NCBI GenBank assembly: GCA_945866125.1
Contig: CAMBFZ010000016.1
Coordinates: 35,358-99,357 of the forward strand
From: Bordetella parapertussis
GTDB taxonomy: Bacteria > Pseudomonadota > Gammaproteobacteria > Burkholderiales > Burkholderiaceae_D
Direction: 5' to 3'
DNA length: 64,000 bases
Shown: positions 51,969 through 59,659 of the stretch, piece by piece
Layout: each line of letters opens with the position of its first letter
Numbering within the stretch: the stretch's first letter is position 1
Notes under the pieces: model-generated
Database searches by the model: none
Seen by the model: only the letters and a program-made list of their open reading frames with translations
What the model was told of the DNA's origin: nothing
Program-made: the position numbers and the translations under genes

Positions 51969-53516
51969 TCATGCCGTGCCTCGGACGGTGCGGCTTTTGA
52001 TCAGGCTGCGAAAACGATAAAGGCGCTGACGGTAATTGCCTTCGGGCCCGCTTGATTCGTCATCGCCACTGTCGAGCAACCGGTTAATCCGGTCAAGCGC
52101 CTGCCGCTGCTCACCGGTTTCGATCTGAATCAGCCGGCGTCGACTGCGCGGATGCTCAACGCGAATATCCACTTCGAGGCAATGCCCTTGATCAGCCTCT
52201 TCCACTTCAACGAGTAAGGCTTCGGCACGCGAGAGACCGAACCAATAACCGAGCTCGATGCGGGCAGCGATAAACGGATACTGATTGCTCAGCTCCCGAG
52301 TAAAAATCACACGGGCCGCCCGTGCCCATTCGGCCACTTTTACTTTGGGGGCGATTTTTATGAGCAACGCGATGGCCTCTTCGCTCCCTTGTCCTGCTGC
52401 CTTTTGTAGCCAATACACAGCTTTGACATCGGAGCGTGGATCAAGGCGACGGCCCCGCCAGGCCGCTAATCCCAGCTCCAACTGCGCCCGTACATGACCG
52501 GCACCAGCCGCCATTTCCAGAAACCGGCGCGCTTCACCGAGGCTGCGGCGGGAAAATTCCGGCTTGAGAAAAATAAGCGACATGGCATACCAAGCTGCCG
52601 CGAAACCCTGATCGCCAGCCATTGATAGCCAGCGCAAGGCCTTCTTGTAGTGGGCCACGCCGGGAATGGCCGTAATCCGCTCGCCGTTGGGATCCATGCG
52701 CGCCGTCCACAATCCCAGCGAAACCTGCGCTTCGGTATCCCCCCCCTCGGCGGCTAATTTCAGATATTTTTCGATCAGCCGGCAATTGGGGTCGGCAGTG
52801 AGCAGCAAGGATTGCGCGCAGCGCGCCAGAATATCGAGGTCTTGCGGGTTGTAAGTGCGGCGAATGCTTGTGCCCTCGGCCTCGCTTTGACGTTCAATGT
52901 CTTGCGCCATGGGCAAGGCCCAGAAAAGATATTTGAGGTGATCTTGATTGATCCAGGCACCATGGGCGACGACACGCTGAGCATCGATGATGCCACCCCG
53001 GGCCGCCCGGGCGGCCCATTCGAACGCCTTGTTGCGGCGCGCCAGCGCATGGGGCTGCAAGCGTGCGGCAATCTGGTTGATCATGTCCTTGATCCCCAAC
53101 TGCTGTGCCAGCAACCACTGCGCCTCCGGCAGCCCTGATTCGGCCGCCATTTGTAAGGCCCCCGTGGCCTTCTGGCGCAGGGAATGATCCGCCCGTGGCC
53201 AGTGCGCAAAAACCAGCATTGCCAGTGTCAACCCCGCTTTTGCCACACCCGCCTCATAAGCACGCTCATACCAAAGCGCAATGCGCAAGGGATTGGCGGC
53301 CTGATGCGCAATGTCAAACGGAATATGATTGCCGATCAAGAGCCATGCGTCTTGCTGGTTTTGTTCTGCCGCGCGCTCGAGCCAGTGTAGGGCCGTGGCC
53401 AGGCTTTGCGGCAAGCCGCCGCCGCCAAACAGATAACGCTTGCCGAGCGCAAGTTGGGCGGCCGCCTGTCCAATGCGCGCGCTCCGAATAATCATTAGTT
53501 CATCACGATTTGCCAT
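51969..53516 (-). CDS. Sel1-repeat (tetratricopeptide-like) protein
   Basis: A roughly 515-residue helical repeat protein. Multiple Sel1-like units are seen, each with Ala/Gly/Leu-rich helices such as ALHWLERAAEQN, AFEWAARAARGGIIDAQ, YLKLAAEGGDTEAQVSLGLW, RFLEMAAGAGHVRAQLELGL and VYWLQKAAGQGSEEAIAL. Sel1 repeats mediate protein-protein contacts; no enzymatic domain is evident. The start MANRDELMIIR is preferred because upstream sequence in the same frame lacks repeat character. It has no signal peptide in this reading. The partner is unknown. Confidence 0.78.
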   Translation of the reverse strand: MANRDELMIIRSARIGQAAAQLALGKRYLFGGGGLPQSLATALHWLERAAEQNQQDAWLLIGNHIPFDIAHQAANPLRIALWYERAYEAGVAKAGLTLAMLVFAHWPRADHSLRQKATGALQMAAESGLPEAQWLLAQQLGIKDMINQIAARLQPHALARRNKAFEWAARAARGGIIDAQRVVAHGAWINQDHLKYLFWALPMAQDIERQSEAEGTSIRRTYNPQDLDILARCAQSLLLTADPNCRLIEKYLKLAAEGGDTEAQVSLGLWTARMDPNGERITAIPGVAHYKKALRWLSMAGDQGFAAAWYAMSLIFLKPEFSRRSLGEARRFLEMAAGAGHVRAQLELGLAAWRGRRLDPRSDVKAVYWLQKAAGQGSEEAIALLIKIAPKVKVAEWARAARVIFTRELSNQYPFIAARIELGYWFGLSRAEALLVEVEEADQGHCLEVDIRVEHPRSRRRLIQIETGEQRQALDRINRLLDSGDDESSGPEGNYRQRLYRFRSLIKSRTVRGTA

Positions 53517-53886
53517 GTGGCCAGACTGATCCGTTTCTCGGGTGCTGCGGGTCGCCGGTTGATACACGCTGCGAGACGGTATTGCCTGGCTGAGCCGCAT
53601 AAAGCGGCCAATACTGGCGCAATCCCGCAACAGATTCCGTTCAACCACCCCCGCTTTACCCTGCAAGTATTGTCAAAACAAGAACCCCACTGTGCGCCCG
53701 ACCGATACGTTGCGTCAACGGCAATCCGTGCCAATAAAACAACAATAATGCGATGCATCGCCGGTTTTGTCCTAAGGCTATGAAACAAGGGCACCGATCT
53801 TCAGAAAGTTTCCATTTCAAAAATTATTGTTGATTTATCCGACTTGCGCGGATTTCAACCAAAACTTCAATCTGAGGACGGAAAAA
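53517..53886. other. Intergenic region upstream of the porin gene
   Basis: The 370 bases contain no supported gene. The left 150 bases are an in-frame 5' extension of the Sel1 gene without recognisable repeats. The right end is AT-rich (from about 53800) and should carry the porin promoter, but I find no convincing hexamer pair. Confidence 0.5.
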
Positions 53887-54978
53887 ATGAAGAAATCACT
53901 CATCACGCTGGCGATAGCCGGCTCTTTTGCCGCCACTGCCAACGCGCAGACAGCTGTGAGCATGTACGGCATTGTCGACATGGGCTTGGTCAGCGAACGC
54001 GGCGCTGCCGCCGGTTCGGTGCAAAAAGTAACTAGCGGTGCGCAGTCGGGCACCCGACTCGGCGTGAAAGGCACCGAGGATCTGGGCGGCAACCTTAAAG
54101 GCTTGTTTGTGCTGGAGACAGGGATTGCAGCTGATCAGGGCGGCTTTAATCAAGGCGGCGTGGCATTCGCCCGCCAAAGCTTTGTAGGCTTGCAGGGCGA
54201 CTTCGGTACGGTGACGTTGGGTCGCCAGTACACGCCTTACTTCCTCACGCTCAATGGCGTCGATCCCTTTGCCAGCGGCATGGCCGGTGCGGCTCTAAAT
54301 GTGATGGCCAATTCGGGCATCCGCATGAGCAATACCGTCAAATACGCATCACCGATCTTTGCCGGCGGCGTCTCCGGTGACTTGGCTTATGGTTTTGGCG
54401 AAATTCAGGGCGACAGCAGCGCACGACGCCAAATTGGTGGATCCATTGGCTACGATGTTGCTCCGTTCACAGTCAGACTGGCGCATCACAACAAAGGGAA
54501 CGTCTACGATAACGGTACATCCAAGAGCACTATGCTTGCAGCGACCTGGAACTTAACAGCAGTCAAAGTGTTCGCGGCGTTTGCTGATCATGATGGCGCA
54601 GAAAGCTCGCCCACACCAGTGCTCGCTGGGTTCGACCTGACAAAACCGGCCCTGTTTCCGCCGGGTTTTAAACCGCCATTCGGCACCCCAGTAAGCAATT
54701 CAGCAAAAAGCCGTGATTTCCTCATTGGCGCCAGTGTCCCATTTGGCAGTCACACATTTATTGCCTCCTTCATCCGTAAGGATGACCGCACTGCCGCTAA
54801 CCGCGACGCTAACCAGTTTGGTCTCGGCTACACCTACACCTTGTCAAAACGCACCAATATTTACGCCGCCTGGGCAAGTATCGACAACAAAAATGGTGCG
54901 AGCTATACAGTTGGCAACAACTCAGAAGCGGGCTCTGGCGACAGCGCATTTAATCTCGGCGTGCGTCACATTTTTTAA
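53887..54978 (+). CDS. Gram-negative trimeric porin (Porin_4 type)
   Basis: Outer-membrane general porin of the betaproteobacterial 16-strand type. The signal peptide is about residues 1-20 (KKSLITLAIAGSFAATANA). Mature protein starts QTAVSMYGIVDMGL, the family's typical first strand. Later strands include RLGVKGTEDLGGNLKGLFVLE and FARQSFVGLQGDFGTVTLGRQ (in shorter reads), and the protein ends in the C-terminal aromatic VRHIF needed for barrel assembly. The ATG has a GAGGA Shine-Dalgarno; starting there gives 363 residues. A terminator follows. Confidence 0.93.
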   Translation: MKKSLITLAIAGSFAATANAQTAVSMYGIVDMGLVSERGAAAGSVQKVTSGAQSGTRLGVKGTEDLGGNLKGLFVLETGIAADQGGFNQGGVAFARQSFVGLQGDFGTVTLGRQYTPYFLTLNGVDPFASGMAGAALNVMANSGIRMSNTVKYASPIFAGGVSGDLAYGFGEIQGDSSARRQIGGSIGYDVAPFTVRLAHHNKGNVYDNGTSKSTMLAATWNLTAVKVFAAFADHDGAESSPTPVLAGFDLTKPALFPPGFKPPFGTPVSNSAKSRDFLIGASVPFGSHTFIASFIRKDDRTAANRDANQFGLGYTYTLSKRTNIYAAWASIDNKNGASYTVGNNSEAGSGDSAFNLGVRHIF

Positions 54979-55101
54979 TGCAATCCGGCTCGACAATCTG
55001 ACAAGTTGTTGGCGACGATCTCCCGAGAGGGTCGCCGTTGCCTTCCGCCGGGCATGCACCTCCCAGCATTTTCTAAAAACTTAATCTTGTTTGACCCCTT
55101 T

Positions 55102-55125
55102 GGGCACCGTACGGTGCCCTTTTTT
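55102..55125 (+). terminator. Rho-independent terminator after the porin gene
   Basis: A GGGCACC/GGTGCCC stem with a GTAC loop, then six T. A second hairpin without a T tract (GGCGAC/GTCGCC, 55012-55037) lies between the porin stop and this site. Confidence 0.9.
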
Positions 55126-55271
55126 CATGACACGGCCGTTCCTATTTGCCGCTGACCAATCAATCAGACAAAGGTAGAATGCGAGCAATAGACGATTGCC
55201 TGAAGCGATCCCCTTATTTGCCTCCCTACTTTGTGCGCAAGCGCCTCAATTTCTAAGCCCCTCAATCGACC

Positions 55272-55514
55272 ATGCACGCGCTTTCGCTTGATTATCTGCG
55301 TACCCATCTTGATGAAGCGGTCTCGCTGGCCGAAGTCGGCGCCGTGATCATTACGCGCGATAGCGGCGACAACCTGATGTTGGTGAGCGAATCAGATTGG
55401 CGCACGTTGCAGGAAACCGCGCATGTGCTTGCCACACCCTTGAATGCGGAACGCTTGCAACGCAGTCTGCAATTGCTGCGCGACGAATATCTTTGCAAGA
55501 CGAAGCCGCCATGA
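55272..55514 (+). CDS. Phd/YefM-family antitoxin
   Basis: An 80-residue putative antitoxin. The N-terminus MHALSLDYLRTHLDEAVSLA and the segment VIITRDSGDNLMLVSESDWRTLQET match the YefM/Phd dimerisation and DNA-binding fold, and the remainder is a helical toxin-neutralising tail (LNAERLQRSLQLLRDEY). The stop overlaps the toxin start by four bases (ATGA), the standard antitoxin-first arrangement. In such pairs the antitoxin represses its own promoter; no operator was identified. Confidence 0.85.
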   Translation: MHALSLDYLRTHLDEAVSLAEVGAVIITRDSGDNLMLVSESDWRTLQETAHVLATPLNAERLQRSLQLLRDEYLCKTKPP

Positions 55515-55765
55515 CGGTGCTCCTGACTTCGCTAGCGCAGGAAGATCTCGACTACTGGGATCAGTGTGACCAACACATCGCCCAGCGAATCCGGCAACTA
55601 CTCGACAGGTTGGCGAACGGTCCGGCATTAGCGCGCCACCAGCAGAGCGCATTACAATTCGGCAGTATCTTTTTAAGCGCGGTGAAAATCACCAGCGAAC
55701 ACCGGCTGATATTTGAGTCGCTCGGCGACAAGCTGATCATCCACCAATGCCGTTTCCATTATTGA
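55511..55765 (+). CDS. Diverged YoeB/Txe-type mRNA-cleaving toxin
   Basis: An 84-residue protein, exactly the length of E. coli YoeB, that lines up without gaps. The RelE-fold core is present and Arg65 (EHRLIF), His83 and Tyr84 (RFHY at the very end) are conserved. Glu46, the general base of YoeB, is Ser here, and the FWSRR strand is replaced by IFLSAVK. It could therefore be a weakened or altered nuclease. I start at the ATG overlapping the antitoxin stop. The pair lies between the porin and DUF484. Confidence 0.82.
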   Translation: MTVLLTSLAQEDLDYWDQCDQHIAQRIRQLLDRLANGPALARHQQSALQFGSIFLSAVKITSEHRLIFESLGDKLIIHQCRFHY

Positions 55766-55781
55766 CCTCGCTGACAACTCT

Positions 55782-56450
55782 ATGACTGCCATCCTTGATT
55801 CCCACTCCGTTGCGCTCTACCTTGAAAACCATCCGGAGTTTTTTGATGACTACCCAGAGCTGATGGGCAGCCTGCGACTCACAACGCAACTCGGTGGCCG
55901 TACCGTGTCCCTGCACGAGAGGCAGGTCGAGGTGCTACGCGAAAAAGCCCGGCTGCTTGAACTCAAGCTCGCTAACCTGACGCACGTGGCCAAGGACAAT
56001 GACGCCATCATTGAGAAGTTTCATCAATGGGTGCGTACGCTGCTGCGCTCACGCGACGATACGAACTTGCCAGAGACCTTGCTACAAGCGATGCGAGAGG
56101 GCTTTGGGGTCCCCGGCGCGAGTCTGCGCATATGGGGCGCCTCAGCAGAATTTGCTGATGCCTGGTTTTCCGGCGATGGCGACACGCACGCACAAGCTTT
56201 CGCTGATGGGCTCACCGCGCCTTATTGTGGCCCCGCCAAAGACAAAACCGGGGTCGATTGGCTCGAGCATGCCGAGGAGATCCAATCGATGGCCATTATC
56301 CCTTTGCGCAAGTCTGGCGACACCAAGAGCTTTGGCTTACTGGTACTGGGCTCACCGGATCCACAACGATTTTCCAGCGAGCTGGCGACGGATTTCCTCA
56401 CGCGTATCGGCGACACCGCCGGCGCAGCGCTGCAGGGACTGCTCCGCTGA
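55782..56450 (+). CDS. DUF484 family protein
   Basis: A 222-residue DUF484 protein. The N-terminal helix region DSHSVALYLENHPEFFDDYPELM and SLHERQVEVLREKARLLELKLANLTHVA (read in shorter blocks) are characteristic, followed by a GAF-like C-terminal domain ending FLTRIGDTAGAALQGLL. DUF484 genes normally lie between dapF and xerC in proteobacteria. Here it keeps its place 12 bases before xerC but is separated from dapF by about 3.8 kb. The function is unknown. Confidence 0.88.
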   Translation: MTAILDSHSVALYLENHPEFFDDYPELMGSLRLTTQLGGRTVSLHERQVEVLREKARLLELKLANLTHVAKDNDAIIEKFHQWVRTLLRSRDDTNLPETLLQAMREGFGVPGASLRIWGASAEFADAWFSGDGDTHAQAFADGLTAPYCGPAKDKTGVDWLEHAEEIQSMAIIPLRKSGDTKSFGLLVLGSPDPQRFSSELATDFLTRIGDTAGAALQGLLR

Positions 56451-56462
56451 GTCGCGCCACAA

Positions 56463-57455
56463 ATGGCTAACGCGCGCGACGATGCCGATATCAACGGCTA
56501 TCTCCAGCACTTGCAATCACAACGCAAGCTCGCCGCGCATACCCTAAGCAACTACGGACGCGATTTGGATGAACTGGCAAAGCTGGCTGCGGCTACAGTA
56601 TCTACGCCACCCGGCGCACCCACGGCGCTTGCCGCACTCGGGCATTTCGCTATCCGTCGCTTTGCCAGTCAGCTTCATGCGCGAGGCTTGTCGTCGAGTT
56701 CGATAGCACGCAAACTTTCCGCATGGCGCGGTTTTTTTACCTGGCTGGCAGACCAACAGCGATGCGAAACCAACCCAGTCATCGGCATCAAGCCACCCAA
56801 GCGCGCGAAGCCCCTGCCCAAGGCCCTTGGCGTTGACGACGCGGTGCGCTTGGTCGCCGGCAGTGCCATTGAAGGTGAGACGGCCAACGTTGCGCAACGA
56901 TGTAATCATGCGATGTTTGAATTGCTGTACTCAAGCGGGCTGCGGGTCTCTGAGCTGACAGGACTCGATCTGCAGTATGTCCATGAGGCCGGGTATAGTT
57001 CGTTGGGCTGGATTGATTTTGATGCGGGCGAAGTCACTGTCACAGGCAAAGGCAATAAGCAACGCCGTGTACCGGTTGGTGCCGCCGCGCTTTCTGCTTT
57101 GCGCAGCTGGCTCGCGGTACGTGGCGCGCTGGCGAAACCGACGCCGCTGGCGCATGCCTGTGCACTGTTTCTGACGGCGCGCGGCATGCGCATGACGCCG
57201 CGCGCCGTACAAACACGCATCAAGGCACACGCGCTGGCCGTCGGCATTCCGGCCGATGTGCATCCGCACGTATTACGTCATTCCTTTGCTTCGCACATGC
57301 TGCAGTCTTCCGGTGATTTGCGCGCGGTGCAGGAGATGCTTGGCCATGCATCGATTACCTCTACCCAGATTTACACATCGCTCGATTTTCAGCGGCTCGC
57401 GCAAGTGTATGATGCGGCCCATCCACGCGCAAAAAAACAAAAATCCCCCGCCTGA
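56463..57455 (+). CDS. xerC: Tyrosine recombinase XerC
   Basis: Resolves chromosome dimers with XerD at the dif site. The N-terminal SAM-like domain spans about 1-115 and the catalytic domain follows. The active-site residues are all seen: Arg161 (SGLRVSELTGLD), Lys196 (TGKGNKQR), His269 and Arg272 (HPHVLRHSFASHML), His295 (LGHASI) and Tyr304 (TQIYTSL). At 330 residues it is slightly longer than typical, owing to internal loops. It follows DUF484 as expected. Confidence 0.95.
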   Translation: MANARDDADINGYLQHLQSQRKLAAHTLSNYGRDLDELAKLAAATVSTPPGAPTALAALGHFAIRRFASQLHARGLSSSSIARKLSAWRGFFTWLADQQRCETNPVIGIKPPKRAKPLPKALGVDDAVRLVAGSAIEGETANVAQRCNHAMFELLYSSGLRVSELTGLDLQYVHEAGYSSLGWIDFDAGEVTVTGKGNKQRRVPVGAAALSALRSWLAVRGALAKPTPLAHACALFLTARGMRMTPRAVQTRIKAHALAVGIPADVHPHVLRHSFASHMLQSSGDLRAVQEMLGHASITSTQIYTSLDFQRLAQVYDAAHPRAKKQKSPA

Positions 57456-57499
57456 ACCCGGGCGCCAGCCCACCTGACCCTGTCGATTAAGGCTCTCTC

Positions 57500-58555
57500 A
57501 TGTCATTAATTCCTGCCACCATCCTGACCGGCTTTCTTGGCGCCGGCAAAACAACGCTGCTCAACCGCATTTTGCATGAACAGCATGGACAAAAAATTGC
57601 TGTCATCGAAAACGAATTTGGCGAAGAAAATATCGACAACGAAATTTTGGTGCAAGACAGCCGCGAGCAAATTATTGAAATGAATAATGGCTGCATTTGC
57701 TGCACGGTCCGCGGCGACTTGATTACGGCATTGAGTCAGTTGTCACAAAAGCGGCTTGCCGGCGAGCTGCAATTTGACCGCGTCGTCATTGAAACCACCG
57801 GCTTGGCCAACCCGGGGCCAGTTGCCCAAACTTTTTTTATGGACGACGAAGTCGCGACCCATTATCTGCTCGACGGCATCATCACCATCGTCGACGCCAG
57901 CCACGCGATGCAGCAGCTCGATCAGTACCAGGAAGCTCAGCGTCAGGTTGGTTTTGCCGACCGCATGCTGCTCTCAAAATTGGACCTGGTCAGCGCCGAC
58001 CAGCTCGCCGCGCTAGAATCCCGGCTCAAGCGGATCAACCCGCGCGCACCGATCGGCAGGACTGACTTCGGCACATCACCCATTGATGCCATTTTTGACA
58101 TACGCGGCTTTAATCTCAATGACAAACTGGAAATCGACCCCGATTTTTTACACGCCGAAGACCATGCGCACGACTGCGACGACCATTGCGACCATTCAGG
58201 CCATACCCACCACGGGCACGAAGCAGATCACAGCGGCCACGGCGGCCATAGCCATACGGACGAGATTGCCGCTTTTGTATTTCGCAGCGCAAGGGCATTC
58301 GATCCGCCGCGGCTGGAAGAATTCATGGCAGGGCTAGTACAAGTCTACGGCCCGCGTATGCTGCGCTACAAAGGCATCCTGTGGCTCGAAGGCGCGACAC
58401 GTAAGGTTATTTTCCAAGGCGTACACCAAACCATGGGCAGCGACCTGGGCGCAAAATGGGATGAACAGGACGTTCGCGGCAGTAAGATCGTTTTTATCGG
58501 ACAATCGCTGCCAAAAGAGATCTTTTTTGATGGCTTAGAGCAGTGTCTGGTATAA
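57500..58555 (+). CDS. COG0523/CobW-family G3E GTPase with His-rich metal-binding region
   Basis: G3E GTPase of the CobW/YjiA/ZNG1 family, metallochaperones often tied to zinc. The Walker A is GFLGAGKTT near residues 11-19, the metal-binding CxCC motif is GCICC near 64-68, and Walker B-type and NKxD-like segments follow (LSKLDLV). A strongly His/Asp-rich stretch (about 216-248, HDCDDHCDHSGHTHHGHEAD) is inserted before the C-terminal domain. The next gene is a DksA lacking most zinc ligands, a pairing known from zinc-limitation loci. The target protein is not identified. Confidence 0.9.
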   Translation: MSLIPATILTGFLGAGKTTLLNRILHEQHGQKIAVIENEFGEENIDNEILVQDSREQIIEMNNGCICCTVRGDLITALSQLSQKRLAGELQFDRVVIETTGLANPGPVAQTFFMDDEVATHYLLDGIITIVDASHAMQQLDQYQEAQRQVGFADRMLLSKLDLVSADQLAALESRLKRINPRAPIGRTDFGTSPIDAIFDIRGFNLNDKLEIDPDFLHAEDHAHDCDDHCDHSGHTHHGHEADHSGHGGHSHTDEIAAFVFRSARAFDPPRLEEFMAGLVQVYGPRMLRYKGILWLEGATRKVIFQGVHQTMGSDLGAKWDEQDVRGSKIVFIGQSLPKEIFFDGLEQCLV

Positions 58556-58602
58556 ACTACGGCAGCTTTTTCCAGGGACTGATCCTCGGATATCGCTAAG
58601 GG

Positions 58603-59361
58603 GTGCCCCAATCAAATGAATGGGAAGCTACCCCGGATGCCAAAAAAAAACCGGCCACCGCCCAAAAGGCTGGCACACTAGCAGCGGCCAAGCCCAATGT
58701 AGCGCTGGCGACGCAAAAAAATGCAGCGATTGCCACGGCCGCAGGCAAAACCATTAAAATAGTGGCCGATTCAAAAGGGGCGACCGGTAGCAGCAAATCC
58801 GGTAAGGCAGCCGCCCGGAATGACGCGCCCAAGGACCTGCGCAGCAGCAAGGCAGTAGCAGGTCCGGCAGGTAAAATTAATGATTCCGCAGTTTCGAAAG
58901 TAAGCGACGTGGCAACCACTACCAAAACCCCGACTTCTGCCGCCAAAGGCGGCGAACTGCTCACCGAAGCCCAGATACTCAAGATGGGCGAGCAGGACTA
59001 CATGAATCCGGCGCAACTCGCTTTTTTCCGGGCTCGCCTCCAGCAGCTCGAAAAAGATCTACTGAAAAATGCGGGTGAGACCACCGAGCATTTGCGCGAA
59101 ACCGTGCTGGTACCGGACCCGGCCGACCGCGCCACCATCGAAGAAGAACACGCCCTTGAGCTGCGCACTCGCGACCGCGAACGCAAGCTACTCAAGAAAG
59201 TGCAGCAATCGATTGCCTCCATTGATGGCGGTGACTACGGCTGGTGCGAAGAAACCGGCGAGCCCATCGGCATACCGCGGCTGCTAGCCAGACCCACAGC
59301 CACGCTGTCGCTCGAAGCCCAGCAACGGCGCGAGCTAAAACAAAAACTCTACGGCGACTGA
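58603..59361 (+). CDS. dksA: DksA transcription factor with degenerate zinc finger
   Basis: RNA polymerase secondary-channel regulator acting with ppGpp. The coiled-coil tip DXXDXA motif is intact (PDPADRATIEEE). In the zinc-finger region only the first of four Cys remains: Cys215, then Thr218, Ser236 and Ala239 in place of the others, so it is probably zinc-independent. The first ~120 residues are an Ala/Lys/Thr-rich low-complexity extension with no family counterpart, seen in some Burkholderiales. The core begins at LLTEAQILKMGEQDYM. The GTG start is uncertain; its Shine-Dalgarno (TAAGG) is close to it. Confidence 0.85.
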   Translation: MPQSNEWEATPDAKKKPATAQKAGTLAAAKPNVALATQKNAAIATAAGKTIKIVADSKGATGSSKSGKAAARNDAPKDLRSSKAVAGPAGKINDSAVSKVSDVATTTKTPTSAAKGGELLTEAQILKMGEQDYMNPAQLAFFRARLQQLEKDLLKNAGETTEHLRETVLVPDPADRATIEEEHALELRTRDRERKLLKKVQQSIASIDGGDYGWCEETGEPIGIPRLLARPTATLSLEAQQRRELKQKLYGD

Positions 59362-59522
59362 TTGATCTGCCACTCCGGTCGCCAGTGCACTCGGCGACCC
59401 GGCCAACTCAGACTACAAAGTGAATCACGGCAAGATTTTTCTCCCGTCGTGTGCTGCTTGCGTTAGCAATAGTCGATCCTCGAACGACCCATCAAAAATA
59501 AACGCAAACGTAAGAAGTTTGT

Positions 59523-59551
59523 TTGACAAAGCCTGACTGCGTCGTTGTAAT
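59523..59551 (+). promoter_or_regulatory. sigma70 promoter of the STAS-domain gene
   Basis: TTGACA and TGTAAT are separated by exactly 17 bases; eleven of twelve bases match the consensus. The start point would be near 59558, giving a leader of about 100 bases. Confidence 0.75.
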
Positions 59552-59589
59552 TGCGTGGCAGGTTTTTCTTCTTCAGACTAGATCGGTAT

Positions 59590-59614
59590 GTAAATCGAAT
59601 GCCATTCGATTTAC
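59590..59614. repeat. Perfect inverted repeat in the leader of the STAS gene
   Basis: GTAAATCGAAT and ATTCGATTTAC (11 bases each) flank a GCC spacer, with GATC outside on both sides. In RNA this is a strong hairpin; on DNA it is a palindromic protein site. No T tract follows. Confidence 0.8.
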
Positions 59615-59659
59615 GATCTGCGTTTATTTCTTTAATGCTCTCAATGCAGCAGGCCGCTT

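Larger units (their letters stand above)
59362..59659. other. Intergenic region with promoter and hairpin before the STAS gene
   Basis: No gene is supported in these 298 bases. A near-consensus promoter (TTGACA at 59523-59528, 17 bases, TGTAAT at 59546-59551) and a strong dyad in the transcribed leader are given separately. Nothing else stands out. Confidence 0.6.
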
